Notes: a model not told the origin generated them from the letters alone. Shown: positions 51,954-63,756, counted from the first letter of the stretch. The stretch is 64,000 nucleotides of DNA from Undaria pinnatifida (GCA_012845835.1 JABAKD010000027.1:15534073-15598072), one strand, 5' to 3'. Translations and numbers: made by a program.

Positions 51954-54900
51954 CAGACAAGCGCATTCTGTCATGGCGTGATCGGTTTGGCATGTCCATG
52001 CTGTCTCCCTCCTGCCTTTGTACGAAGGTAGGGAAGACGCTGCTAAGCGCGCGCTGGTCCTACCCTGTTAGAGCTAAAGCTACACACGTGCCACTAGCCA
52101 CTGTTTTTAGCTATTAATAGTTCCTCTCAATAATCGATCACCGCCAATTTGGACGCAAACATCTCATGCGAAATATTGCGCGCAAAATATCGCGTACAAA
52201 ACATTGCGTGCAAAAGCATAATTGCGTGTAACTGTTGCGTGGAAATGTTTCTAACGTTGCAAAGGTATGTTTAGTAGGGTAGATGCTGTGGAGGACCACA
52301 GCTTCGGCCCCACTAACCCGCCCTTGGACCTTTGCGTGCAAAGGCATTACGGGGCGTTTGCAAAGACATTACGGGGAATTTGCAAAGGCATTACGGGGCA
52401 TTTGCAAAGGCATTACGGGGCTTTTGCAAAGGCATTACGGGGCATTTGCAGTTTCTAATTTCGGTTGCGTCAGGAAACATGCAATGACAGCATTGAAACC
52501 GACGAGCGTGATACAACCCAAGGTCAGCCAGCCCACGAACAATTTAAGTTGGAACTTGAAAAATGGTAGGAAGTCACATTTTCTGACTTTTTTTCCCGCT
52601 GGTTTTTCGTGGGTTGCGTTGGCAGTAAGTGGATCTTGACGTTGACGGTTTCAACACGATTGTTAGATACCTTCTTACCCAACTCATACCCAACCAAAAT
52701 TGGTATCCCGCAAACACGTTATTATGTACGTGTCCCTGCCCGGAGTCAGGTGCGGTGTCTGGTATTTAATAACCACGAAAAGGCTCTGCGCCTCTACTGC
52801 TTGCTGTTTTGTCACGTAGGACCTACTAATAGGATAACGCAGGGTTTCATTGGAAAAATCGCGGCTTTGCTCTTTCGGTACGGCTGTTTTTTTCCCTTCA
52901 TTTTTTCCGTTCGGGTGGTGGGAGGCAAGATTTTCTGGGCGTACGACCGTACTGCGTAGCTGTACGTATAACGCTCTCAACCAGTGAGTGTTCAAGGGGT
53001 TTTGTCGCGAAATTTGCGGGCGTCTATTTCCCCACCTCCGCTTCTCCTCTACTTGTGCTCCTTCGAAAGGGTCTATTGCTCTAACGGACGGAAAATTCCT
53101 CTTGCTGATTGGTCTAGACTGGCGCTTTAGTTTAGTGCGGTACAAAAGAGGCCTCTTGTTCCTCTTTATTTGGCGAAGCAGCTGGCGTGCGGTTGTCCTG
53201 AAGTTGACGCGCAGGCTTTTTCTCTGCAGTTCTTGTTAGTTGTACCACTGCTGCAGACACCCCCCTCGTTTTTTGCTGCAAACCCGCCTCCCCTGGTGTG
53301 TACATGTGTGTGTGCGTGCGTGTGTCTGTTTGTTTTGTCCTTGTACTGTATGTGTAGCCCACACCGTTCGGCCAAGGCCAACATGCACGATAGGTGCCGT
53401 TGCTGGTGTAGCCGTACAAGTTAGTACCATTTTTCCAACGGTTGCATTACTTCAACAAATAAAAGGAATAATGCCTTTGTTCCATCGGATACATTACTCC
53501 AACGACTAAAAGGAACAGGAAACGCTAGGAAAGGTTATAAGGGACAGGACAGGGGGGAAGGTTGGGGGAAATAACAGGAAAGAGGGAGAGGTATTTATGG
53601 CCGCCACGTGGGGGCAAGGTCAACAACATTTATTTTCAACTTTTGGCCGGCCGTATTTTGAAGCGCTGCTGTTTGCTGTGTGTCGCTAGAATCTTATTAT
53701 CACACCAGTTATGGTGTTGGACTCTGTTTCGTGCGAAAACGCGCCGAAACAAGCGAGACGTGGAGCTGTTGCGATGATATTGCTGTTGCTAGTATTGCTG
53801 TTGCTAGTGTTGCTGTTGTTGCTGTTGTTACGAGGGGCTCCGTTACTGTGGGCACGATAATAATAATAATCGAAGGCTATTCTTACAGTAGCTTCATTGT
53901 CTTTTTGTACATAGCACATCAGTTTTTTTCGTCATGGTCGAAAATTACAACAATACATACAACCTATTTCTGCCATACGTACACGACGTCAGGATCGAAA
54001 GCTCGAAAGCTACTGCATGTCAGTATGCCAGCATCGAAGCTAAGTACATACAGTATGCCATGGTTCACAAAAAAAGTGAAAAAAAACGTTTTCACAAAAG
54101 AGAACACTCCACAAATCGATGCTGCGAAATTGTTCTCCGTCGGTTTTAAGAGGCGAAGAGTAGTCTGACAGGCCGGAGAACTGCCGAGGGTGGCCTCCGA
54201 AGGCTTCAATTAAATATTAATAGATTGCAAGTAGGCAAGTCTAATGCGGCAGGAGGGAATGATTCAAATGTATTGCAGGACAGGTGTGCATCGAAATCTA
54301 TTATTATGGCAGCACCTTACAGTGTAGACCTATTACGGCAGCGAGTCGGACCTCTGCCACTCCACTTCCTCCGCGGATTTGGTTGTGACTCACATTGTTG
54401 CCTTGAGAGTTCGTGCCTGGGACCTGGCAAGACCCAGCAATGCCTCCTTCATTTCCTCGAAGGGCGCACAACGAAAGTAAACCCGCACACCACGTTACCC
54501 CTGGAGGACCGAATTTTTTTTTCTTTTTCCTGGGCATTTCTTGGCTTTGCCTCCCTCAATTTTGGTCTCAATGCCAATGATTGCGTGCTCGTGTTTATTA
54601 CACGTAGACATTCTACACACCAATAGATAGGTAGAGATAATACATACCGATATAGTCTATAGGTTGAGATACACAGGAGTAATGATCTATGATGGGCTGG
54701 CGACGCTCGTGGAAGCATGATGCTTAGAGACAACTCCCCCCCAAGTTGCCTCAAAACCAAAACCAAATATCTTGCTTCTCAAGCGCTTGCCCCTTGATTG
54801 CTTCTCAATGCTTCTGCGACAAGTAAGTCTACGAAAACCTTGGGCAAAATAGAAAAAACGAACGGCACAACAAGACATAACGACAATGATGTACTTCGAA

Positions 54901-55125
54901 AGATGACATATCAATCCAAGCTTGCGCAAAAGCGGTAAAAGCCGGAGAGGCTCGCGATGAGCCTACGGCGGTGGCATTGTGAAGAATGTTCGGACCAAAA
55001 ACACCACCTTCGCCACGTGCAACACCCCTTGACGCCCGTATGTATTTGTCGTTGTGATTATACCCTTTCCTAACCCCCTTCATCAAACAAGAATAAAGTG
55101 CCCCTTCTTCGTGCGAGGACGCCCT
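51954..55125. other. Intergenic region without a supported gene
   Basis: It contains the 22-bp minisatellite at 52330-52450 and AT-rich stretches. Open frames at 52600-53150, 53170-53500 and 54225-54626 do not keep splice-compatible neighbours or family motifs that I recognise. Confidence 0.45.
52330..52450 (+). repeat. 22-bp minisatellite, about five copies
   Basis: Units of the form 'gcaaaggcattacggggcattt' repeat with single-base variants. Since 22 is not a multiple of three, the unit reads differently in each copy, arguing against a coding repeat. Confidence 0.9.
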
Positions 55126-55590
55126 CTATAGCGAATGTCCTGATTCTTCCCTCCCCCCCCCCTCTCCCCCCCTCCTCCCCCTCCCGCTCCTCCACCTCTT
55201 CCGCCTCCTCCTCCCCTTCCTTCCCCTCCTTCCCCTCCTCCCCCTCCTCCCCCTCCTCCTCAACCGAGTCCCCCTCCTCCTCAACCGAGCCCCCCTCCTC
55301 CTCAACCGAGCCCCCCTCCTCCTCTGAGTCCTCCTCATTAACCGAGTCCCGTCCTCCTCTGACTCGCCTGAGTGTGACTCGTCTGACTCATCTGCCCGCC
55401 ACTTCTGCTGTGAGACCTTACGGCGTGCTACGGGGGCTCTGACACCCTTACTCTTCTGCTGTGATATCTTTCGGCGAATTACAGGGGCTCTGACAGCCTT
55501 ACACTTGCCGTTGCGCAGCTTTTTCGCCACCGCCGCCTTTTCTGCCTCGCGTACGTCAAAGTTGTTTTTGAATCTCACAGTCTTGGGATT
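55126..55590 (-). CDS. Last exon: basic, Arg-rich tail
   Basis: The acceptor aacaaaacag is in phase 0. Two imperfect copies of a KAVRAPVIRRKISQQK / GVRAPVARRKVSQQK repeat are followed by an acidic stretch (DESDESHSGESEED) and the GAG/GGC-rich microsatellite. Such alternation of basic and acidic repeats is common in nuclear proteins. Confidence 0.45.
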   Translation of the reverse strand, partial: NPKTVRFKNNFDVREAEKAAVAKKLRNGKCKAVRAPVIRRKISQQKSKGVRAPVARRKVSQQKWRADESDESHSGESEEDGTRLMRRTQRRRGARLRRRGARLRRRGTRLRRRGRRGRRGRRGRKGRRRRKRWRSGRGRRGGEGGGREESGHSL

Positions 55591-56770
55591 CTGTTTTGTT
55601 CAGAGCCAACGAAGCGACATGTCTCCCTTCTACGCGGTGGGACATGGAGTACTTCCACACCCCACTCTGCAAGGTTGCCAAATATGCACTTCCGGGGGTA
55701 CGTTGGTGCCTAGTGTAGATGACGTGCTATTCGATACCGCTTTCAGGCCTAAAGCAACGACACTTTTTTGCGAGTCCCACTTTGGCGCGAGAGGACAGGT
55801 GGAATGTTTTTGAGGTGCAGCTTTCCCGGCATTGGGCTCTACAACCCACGTCTTGGCCTTAACCTCGTCCTTTCCTGAACCATCGCCGAAGCTGTGCCCG
55901 CAGCAGCAAATGAACTCCGAGCCATTCGCTCGCTTTTCGCAGACGCGTTCTAGCCAAGCCGTCTTATCGAAGGGGGTCGGTAAGAGGGCTGCCCCCCCGA
56001 CGGAGACTGTGCTCATCGGAACTACTCTCTCTTTTAGCTGTCTCTTCTGCGGTACGCAGGGTGTCGCAGTTCGTGGTCACGTCGACCTCAGGGGCTACGT
56101 GCACTGCAGCAACCTCCCCCTGAACTGTGCCTCCTTAATTATATAGCATTCAGCATAGGGTTGTTTTACGTACATAGGAAATTGGGTTACGTTTGGGGTG
56201 ATGGGACCCTCGTACCCCCCCTCCCCCCTGAAAGGTCCAAAATAAAGTTTTGGGGGTGTGGTGTCGGACTTGTTTTTGTGCGCCCTTGATTCCTCCGAGA
56301 TTTCCACCCAGCCCAACGATGGATTGCCCCAACTTCCAGATTACTGGCGTGGTTAAGCAGTTGAGTCTTGTAAGCACGGGGCACGGCGCGTATATCCGAG
56401 CGATAAGTGTTTATGCGCGGGTGCACAGTTGTTCACCTTTTCACTTTTTCCTTTTTTTTTACGCTTTTCGATTAGTCTACATGGGAACTGTGTTTAGTAT
56501 TATCAACACTATTAACAGGTGGTAAGAGGGATATAACTTGAACTACCCCCTGGGTCCGGCGTTACAATTCAGCGATTAACTATCTCTACATGAAACGTAC
56601 ATGCCACGCCCACAGGGTTTTTTCCTCCGCATATTCTACGCCGAGTGCGTCGGGGCTGTAAGTCTACGGCATACAACATATTTTCCCGTGCCCCCACGTC
56701 CCCTCCGCAACACCCCAAGTCTGGTCTCTCCAGAGCTTTGAAGAATTCCGCCTCGGTCAACGGAGCTTCC
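55126..56770 (-). CDS. Unidentified three-exon gene with its 5' part cut off by a retrotransposon
   Basis: The exons are 56770-56601 (5' end at the LTR border), 56126-55738 and 55590-55126. Junction phases 1 and 0 agree. The first encodes LTEAEFFKALERPDLGCCGG and LYAVDLQPRRTRRRICGG. The second encodes EVDVTTNCDTLRTAEETQLK, a Cys/His cluster (FICCCGHSF) and TWVVEPNAG. The third begins NPKTVRFKNNFDVREAEKAA and turns into basic repeats. The Cys cluster may bind metal, but I recognise no family. The last exon ends either in Arg-rich repeats (as read) or, with a one-base shift, in Glu-rich ones. On the far side of the element (about 61160-61195, minus) an open stretch in the same frame could be the missing 5' part of the exon. 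Confidence 0.45.
55738..56126 (-). CDS. Middle exon of the unidentified minus-strand gene
   Basis: The acceptor ggaggcacag has a poor pyrimidine tract; the donor is AAAGCG|GTATCG. It enters in phase 1, leaves in phase 0 and adds 130 codons with the completed first codon. The composition is protein-like (balanced charged and hydrophobic residues). A Met-initiated frame also begins inside at 56016. Confidence 0.45.
56601..56770 (-). CDS. Exon fragment adjoining the copia LTR
   Basis: The open frame begins exactly at the LTR edge. The LTR end plus one flanking base gives cataacag, which could act as a new acceptor. The donor GGCAT|GTACGT, phase 1, joins the next exon as a Phe codon. Confidence 0.4.
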
Positions 56771-57215
56771 TGTTATGGAAATGTTAGCACATAGCCATTA
56801 TGAGTCAATGTTTAGTAGCACTGATCTTGTGTATCGTAGATCTTTTATGTGTCGGTCCGAGTGTAACGTACGTATGTATGTGTGAAGAAGAATTACTTCC
56901 TCCGTAGGATTCTCCTCTTGGTAGCCAGGTAGCCCACTCTCTCGTGTGGCTCTCTCTTGTAGATCTTCCCGGATCATAGCTGTCCTGGTCATCTCTGGGA
57001 AGCAGCCGTCGTCTGGGCTCCTGCAACTCTGCGGTTTATATCTGTGTGTATCGGCCACATCAAGCGCCGCCGTTGTACTATTCACCATCTTCTCTACATC
57101 TCGGAAGCACTTCGTCTTCCAGGCTATCCTCTCGCTCCGTGCCATCACCTCGACTAACGTCGACGGCGCAGCCTCTCAAACCACCGTGCCAGGGTATCAC
57201 ACATTATCCATGACA
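56771..57215 (+). repeat. 5' LTR of the copia element
   Basis: 445 bp, starting TGTTATGGAAATG and ending CCATGACA. Differences from the right LTR include two short insertions near 56875-56905. The minus-strand ORF over it is a shadow shared by both LTRs. Confidence 0.9.
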
Positions 57216-58258
57216 GGTTATGAGCCTCGTGTGTGTGAGTGGGGGCCTGAGGCGACTGCGCGTCTACTGCTGTCGCCGAGTTCACACCCGTCCTCCAGGG
57301 TTTGGAATTTTTTGGATCCTCCAGTATTTTGATATTTTTGGATATTTTTCCGCGGGAAGCTGCTGCCGGAGTCTGCTTTCTGCTGGAGACCACACTGAGT
57401 CAACCCGCTTGCTTACTGGGCCCGGACTGATCACCTCGGCTCTCGGCTGCACTTTCGGTACGCTACTGTTTGTGTAAAGCATTCGGGAGCACAAATTCTA
57501 GGCGTTGATTTCGGTCGGCGAATAGGGTTGTGCAGGTTGTTAGTTCTGCGCGCGGCGCACCGTTCTCGGTGTTGTTTGTGTCTGTAACTGGCGACCGAAA
57601 TCGCCTGCGCATGGTTCTCTCGCGAGGGGTAGTCTATCCAAGATATCTCCCACGTACCGAGTTGCCGGCTTGGTAGCGTGTGTAGGCTGAGGAGACGACT
57701 GCTAGCTGGTATCCGCCTGCTGCTGCCGGCACACCTACGTGACCCGCTCACGTAAATTTGCCTGCGCGTTGTAGTATACGCGAGGTATACCCGGGCATTA
57801 TTGTATACGCGAGGTAGGTCTGTCCAAGATATCTTCCTCGTGTTGTTTTTCTCATCGGTGCGTGTGTAGGCTGAGAATCTGACCAGGCCTGTTTGCATCC
57901 GTGCAGCAGCCAAACGTTTACGCTGCAAGACGCGTAGCAAGTCTCAGCAGTGCATCTGACCCGTGTACCTGCAGGACGAGGCCGGAGCTGGATACTCCGT
58001 CGTCTCAACACCACAGTGTCGCCACATGCGGTTGGTCATAAGCTGTGCTTAACGGGGCGCAGTGGTCTGGGCGGAACCTGAATAGTCAACGCCGGACGTG
58101 GGTCGTGAGCTACGGAGCTGCGACCTGAACGAAGCCTACCCGTGTGTAGCATTGCACCGTATCCTTCTTAGGTGCGCCGACCCTTTTCAGGCTTTCGGGG
58201 TGTCGTACGTGTGCCGAAAACCTGACCGCGCGCGGGAGTGTGACCCTGGCTTACAGCG
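57216..58258 (+). other. Leader region of the copia element
   Basis: About 1 kb between LTR and gag with no plus-strand frame. It starts GGTTATGAGCC, a possible but atypical primer-binding site. Two imperfect copies of 'ctgtccaagatatctt' lie at 57637 and 57820. Confidence 0.55.
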
Positions 58259-59155
58259 ATGGCGGAATCATCGAGCTCCAGGTTCCACCGCAAGCTTGAC
58301 ACCGTTGGGACCATCTCGGGGCAGCAGGGTTTTCGCGTGTGGAAGACAAAAATCCGGAACGCAGTCAACCTCTTCCCGCCGGATCTTAAGCCCATCCTAG
58401 CCGGGGCCGACAGCCCAGCGGAACCTGAGCCGGACGAGGGAGATAGGGCCAAGTGGGACCAGGCTAACAGTGGCCTGTTCTCCCTCCTCTTCTTTGTCAC
58501 CTCCGGGTCTGCGCACGCCACCGTCCTTACTCACGAAGAGGCGGCGGATGGAACGGCGGCCTGGAAGGCCCTCAACGAGCGTTTCGACGCTCACCCCCAG
58601 GAAGCTCGGTGTTCGTGTCACAGAGAGCTTTTCGGCCTTCGGCGCCTGGCGGGTGGGGATCCCATGGATTTCTTCACGAAAGGAATGGATCTCAAGATTC
58701 GCCTCCAGGGCCTGGGGGAGGAGGTCTCCAAGAAGGTCTACCTAGACATCATGCTCTCGGGCCTGACGAAGGCCCCAGAGTTTAAGCTCATCCGTGAGAT
58801 GCACCACCGTGAGAAATTTACGTCCGTTGACCGTCTCCAGGAGACGGCCAACCGCTTCTACGTGGACCAGCAGTCGTGCAACGCGTCGGGATCCGTGGTC
58901 TCGGGCCGGGGGGCCGCGATGGCGGCGTCCTCATCCGACCAGTGCCATCGATGCAAGGCGTACGGTCATTTCCAGCGTGACTGCCCCCAACCAGTGCAGA
59001 AGAACCGTCCAAAGCCGGGGAAGAAAAAGTGGAAGATCAAGCGCGGCGGTGGTGGGGGGAGTGCTCAGCCGAAATGGTGCTCCTACTACAACACCACCAC
59101 GCACAACGATGCTGAGTGTCAGAAACAACAGGAGCTTCGCGCAAACAAGCAGTAG
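58259..59155 (+). CDS. gag: Copia gag polyprotein with CCHC zinc knuckle
   Basis: 298 residues from ATG at 58259 to TAG. The N-terminal half has the copia/UBN2-type gag pattern (the WKALNERF and LPLRRL-like region, here FGLRRLAGGDPMDFFTKGMD). The C-terminal part carries the zinc knuckle C-x2-C-x4-H-x4-C (CHRCKAYGHFQRDC), followed by Lys/Gly-rich RNA-binding sequence and a second Cys/His-containing stretch. It forms the nucleocapsid particle that packages element RNA in the cytoplasm. It is uninterrupted, unlike pol. The stop is followed by a short continuing frame, the remnant of the gag-pol junction. Confidence 0.9.
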   Translation: MAESSSSRFHRKLDTVGTISGQQGFRVWKTKIRNAVNLFPPDLKPILAGADSPAEPEPDEGDRAKWDQANSGLFSLLFFVTSGSAHATVLTHEEAADGTAAWKALNERFDAHPQEARCSCHRELFGLRRLAGGDPMDFFTKGMDLKIRLQGLGEEVSKKVYLDIMLSGLTKAPEFKLIREMHHREKFTSVDRLQETANRFYVDQQSCNASGSVVSGRGAAMAASSSDQCHRCKAYGHFQRDCPQPVQKNRPKPGKKKWKIKRGGGGGSAQPKWCSYYNTTTHNDAECQKQQELRANKQ

Positions 59156-59339
59156 GAGCTCCAAGGCGTGGTTGCCAACCTGGCGCTGCTGCATTCCGCT
59201 GGCCACGTCAACCTGCCCAACATCGGGAGCGCTCACTTGGCGCAATCGACTCCGGCGACGGCGCCGCAGGCTCGGGATGGCCCAACGCCCCGGGAACTGG
59301 TTCAACACCATTGATCCCGCCCTTGTCGAGATCGGATTC

Positions 59340-60417
59340 GTTCCGCTTTAGTCCGACACGTGTATCTATTTATACGATCACGACGGTGTTCGGATCTATT
59401 TGACCCTCTACGTGGACGATCTCCTTCTGGCCAGCAACAGCTCTGACGCCATAGCGATGGTGAAAGATAAGTTGAAGCAGCGTTTCAAGATGGCCGACAT
59501 GGGAGCGGTGTCGCTCGTCTTGGGCATGGAGACAAAGCGAGACCTCGAGCGTGGCACTCTTACGATCTCTTCTAGAGGCCTACTCCAAGTTCATCCTGGA
59601 GGGGATAGGAATGTCGGAATGAAAGCCGACCAACACGCCGGGGTACGGTCCCGAACTCTTCAACCAGCAGCCTGACGAGACTCTGCTTGACGAGGAAGAA
59701 AATAAGGGTTACCAGGGCATCGTGGGGTGCTTGATGTATGTTTCCCAAGTGTTAAGGTACGACATCATGTATGCCGTTGGTCAACTGGCTCGCCCGATGG
59801 CGAAACCCAGCAAGATCTACATGGTTGCGGTGAAGCACATTCTTCGCTACCTCGCGAGGACAACCAGCTTCAGCATTACGTACAAAAGGAGAGGCTTATA
59901 GCTTGCAGCCTTTTCGGACTCCAACTGGGCCAACAACCCGGATAACGGAAAGTCCACCTCATGCTACTTGTCGATGCTGTGCGATGCGCCGATTAGCTTC
60001 AAGTCGGGGCTACAAGGTCTGACTGCCATGTCGACCATGGAGGCGGAGCTGGTCGCGTCGGCTTTGGCGATGAAGGAAGCAGTGTTATTCTCGAACATGC
60101 TGACTGCGCTAGGGTTCGGCGAGAACTTCGCGAAAGTGCCGTTGTACTGCGACAACACAGCGACGCTGCACGCGCTGGGAAACCGCTCCTTCAGCTCGAG
60201 GACGAAGCACATCGCGCTGCGCTTCTTCTTCATCCGAGAGCTCGTGTCGGAGGGAAGGATCTTCATCCACTACATCCCGACCGACATCAACCCTTCCGAC
60301 ATCGGCACAAAGCACCTGAACAAGCATCGCTTCAGGAACGTGCTGGACATCATCAGCAACTACAACGTGAACGACTCCATCGACAGCCAGTTCATCATCA
60401 ACAGCCAGTTCAATTAG
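59340..60417 (+). pseudogene. pol: Remnant of copia pol: RT C-terminus and RNase H
   Basis: The YVDDLLLASN motif (59409-59438) is the RT active site. The frame changes near 59580, continues through CLMYVSQVLRYDIMYAVGQL, meets a stop near 59899, and resumes as an RNase H region with STMEAELVASALAMKEAV and LYCDNTATLHAL, ending at TAG 60417. RNase H acidic residues are visible. Protease, integrase and the RT N-terminus are absent, so no functional pol can be made from this copy. Confidence 0.85.
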
Positions 60418-60725
60418 TCGTGTTATATGTTTGTGTGCTTGTTTTGAATCTGCTCTGTTTGTGTAAATCAACCTACTCTTTCTGTAATCGACATTCGGCC
60501 TCGCACCATCACTAGTTGAACGAGCCATGTAGGATTGGAAGTCATGGTAGTCTGGTTTGTGCAGTAGCAGGTACTCTTTAGCAAGCGCATGACTGTATTG
60601 TTGCACGTATAGGACTGACACATCACGTGGTACTTTGGTGGTTGAAACGCATGAAACGAAAATACTTGCTTGAATTAATCATCATTAGTTTGGTACGAGT
60701 TAGAGCAACTTCCGTTGAGGGGGAG

Positions 60726-61163
60726 TGTTATGGAAATGTTAGCACATAGCCATTATGAGCCAATGTTTAGTAGCACTGATCTTGTGTATCGTAGATCTTT
60801 TATGTGTCGGTTCGAGTGTAACATACGTATGTGTGAGGAGGAATTACTTCCGTAGGATTCTCCGCTTGATGGCCAGGTAGCTCACTCTCTCGTGTGGCTC
60901 TCTCTTGTAGATCTTTCCGGATCATAGCTGTCCTGGTCATCTCTGGGAAGCAGCCGTCCTCTGGGCTCCTGCAACTCTGCGGTTTATATCTGTGTGTATT
61001 GGCCAAATTAGGCGCCGCCGTTGTACTATTCACCATCTTCTCTACATCTCGGAAGCACTTCGTCTTCCAGGCTATCCTCTCGCTCCGTGCCATCACCTCG
61101 ACTAACGTCGACGGCACAGCCTCTCAAACCACCGTGCCAGGGTATCACACATTTTCCACGACA
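60726..61163 (+). repeat. 3' LTR of the copia element
   Basis: 438 bp, same ends as the left LTR, preceded by the polypurine tract. Confidence 0.9.
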
Positions 61164-61254
61164 CCTCCACCCTTCCCAGCCAGACCCGCCGTTTGAAAAC
61201 GGTTTGGGCTGAGGTGGCACATTATTTTTCCCGTTGTAGTTTCTCATAATTTAT

Positions 61255-63260
61255 TATTTCCAGGTTTCATCCGGCTTCCACTATCAATAGATCTATCTCG
61301 GCCACCCGGTTCAAACTGAAGCTGTCGTCAAATCCTTCCTCCTTTATTTCTTGACGATCCAGGTCCTCCCAATCACCGTCTAGATATCTCACTCACCAGT
61401 ACAGGCCTCTGAAGCCGTACACCGCTCCCACGAATACCTTTCTCCGGCTACGGACGTCGGCAAACTGCCTCCGGATTTTGTTCCTATTGGGTACCATGTA
61501 TGTAGCCTTAAGCGTCTCTTACCTGGAAGCCGCTTCCCTTTCCCCCCTTGTTGGCATTTCTGGTGGTCGAGTTCGGTGGTCTGCTCCATGGTACCGCTCC
61601 CGCAAGGCGTCAAACATGTCCAGTTGCAGTGGGTGTAAAGCTTCATTTTTCTCCTTCCCCGTTCAGCCAGATAGGTTCGACTCCGTCCCGTGCCTGCCCC
61701 TATATTCCTAGACTCACGTGTCTTTCCTGACCCACGAGACTTTGCGCCGTTTAGCGTATACAACGGTGCTCCTGCATTGAAAGCCTAAGCAAGTCCAATG
61801 TCCCCCCCCCAGGTGCGAACGCGTCCATAAATACATGGCGCAGTTCCACCGGGCGCTTGTGAAAAGGCTTGATGTCCACCGCAGACTCTGTTGCCTTCCT
61901 CGCACTGCGGCTGTTTAGGTGTACCGCGTAGCCGAGGCCTAGCTCTGGGTGTATCATATGGACTACCTGCCATGGCCCCGTTCAGTGCTCGTGGGTTAAC
62001 TTCGAGTGAACCCTTTCCGAGAAATTCAACCCCACCCCAGAAAGATGCTCGCCCCATCTCTCCTGCTCAGCGGCAGCATGGTCAGTGCTCACCTACACTG
62101 TCTGGATGCTACCATCGAACATATGGATAAGACACCTCCGAGAGCCGCTTTCCTTCAGCGTCCCGCTCAGCAGCGGCTTTAGCACGTGCTGATCTTCACG
62201 CCTGAACCCAAACAATACTGCTGATATTCCACGAAAAAAACAGAGGTGCTCACCACATCTTCCTACCTATTCAGCGATAATAGCCTCACACGTGCTTACC
62301 TTCACTGTGTAGATGGCTATCACCGGACCTACTCAAACGCCCACGGGAACTGCTTTCCGCAGCTTCTCGTGCTCAACAGCGGTTAGCACGCGTGCACCTT
62401 CACGGCCCAACAAAGTACTGCAAAGATGCACTCTATGGACGGGTTTATCTACATCCTCTATGCATCAGGTCAGGTTGCTTTTTACGACTCCCCTTTATAT
62501 TTGCACGCCATCGACGACAGGTGTACTCGAGTCTAATTGCGTGCGAGCACCTCGGTAAAAAAATAGACGGAATGTTGTCGGAAACGAGGTAAGGCTAGAG
62601 TTTGGTGTGATGCGTGGGATCCAGCATGCAGGGAGTACATATCGGTCCCATATTTAATGCCAAGGCTTCCAGAGTTCGAAAATACCACCTGGAGTCTCCC
62701 CCACCCTTTCGACCGCTCCCTGGGCACGGGGGTGATTGGTGGGACCGTAGTCTATCGACACTCTCAGCCACTGGCACAATTTTTTTACCACCTGCGCTAT
62801 GAATTCCCCCCAGCATCGCTCCGGATCGAAAGTGACACCCTGATGGTCAAGAGCAGTTCCGACCGCTTGCGACTCACCCCTTCGACATCCTTCGACGGCA
62901 ATGGTTAGGCAAACAGAAACTCGCTGGCTCTATCCACCACAACCAACATAGTCTATACCTGTTTCCGTCTTGCGACTGTTGTTCGCCGTCTTTTGGATGT
63001 CCATCTCGAGGTTTTCATACGGCCGCATAAACTGGCGGGCATCATGGCTACCCGCTGAATATTGTTTTGCTCGTTTTCTTCTCCTGCAGCCCCACGAGGG
63101 GCCATACTCGCTTACATCCTTGACGAAAATCGGCCAGTTGTGCTTGCCCTCGGCGAGCAAAAGTGTGCGTGCCACACCTGGATGGCCAAACGTGCTGTGA
63201 ACCAGCGATCAGCGCAAAGACCTCAGCTAACATCACCCTCGGGATTGCTAACAACTTAGT
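61255..63260 (-). pseudogene. Decayed retroelement with integrase-like segments
   Basis: Read right to left on the minus strand: a zinc-binding-type segment (GVARTLLLAEGKHNWPIFVK, CRRRKRAKQ), then ENLEMDIQK and, one frame over, LVVVDRASEFLF, resembling the start of a Ty3/gypsy integrase core. Farther on, FHKRPVELRHVFMDAF (61800-61880) and finally VRYLDGDWEDLDRQEIKEEG (61300-61400), a barrel of the type found at integrase C-termini of algal gypsy elements. Stops and frame shifts separate all blocks. Assignment to gypsy is tentative. Confidence 0.45.
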
Positions 63261-63756
63261 CTAGTGTCCTCGCCTTCAGCGGCAGAACGCCTTGCTTTCG
63301 TCATCCAGCAGATAGATGCTCTCCTCCCCCATCCCTTAGCGTTGTCTACCACGCCCTCCGTGATGATCGCTTTACTGCCGCTACAGCTGCTATACTTTTG
63401 ACTGCAAGGAGACATTACAATAGGAGCAAGGGCGCAGAATAAGATCCTGAGCTCCTAAAATGAGGATCTCTACTTCGAAGACATTCGTTCGCCCAGCCCG
63501 ACCAACGTTTCTATGCGCTCGAAGATTTTTATTGTTTTTTTTTCTCAACACAAATATTATCTTAAAGTTATCACACTACAATAATATATAATAACCCATA
63601 GACAATAATATATTATAACCCATAGTATAGTTACACTCTTGAGGAGCTCAACCGCTCAACCAATCAGAACGTCAGAACGTCAGAACGCCAGAAACATTTG
63701 TTAACCAAGCAAGTAAGTGCAACCAATCCCTACGGCACTTCTTTTCTCTTCTTTCT

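Larger units (their letters stand above)
56771..61163 (+). mobile_element. Ty1/copia LTR retrotransposon, internally deleted
   Basis: LTRs are 56771-57215 and 60726-61163, both starting TGTTATGG and ending GACA, about 95% alike by eye. A polypurine tract (gaggggga) precedes the right LTR. Flanking 5-mers cttcc and cctcc match at four of five positions, a possible worn target duplication. Gag is intact. Protease, integrase and the first part of reverse transcriptase are missing between about 59160 and 59340. The rest of RT and the RNase H region remain, but with frame breaks. It must depend on other copies for movement. The LTR divergence points to an insertion that is not recent. Confidence 0.9.

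Noticed and set aside
51448-51981. Ala/Glu-rich frame overlapping SGF11 exon 6
   Set aside because: Arises from the AGC/GGC repeat read in another frame; its upstream part has no splice-compatible exon.
54225-54626. 133-aa frame as a gene
   Set aside because: No recognisable motif, no splice-compatible neighbours, and it ends in a homopolymer-rich hydrophobic stretch.
57431-57940. 169-aa minus-strand frame in the copia leader
   Set aside because: No start context, no motifs, and it crosses the LTR border.
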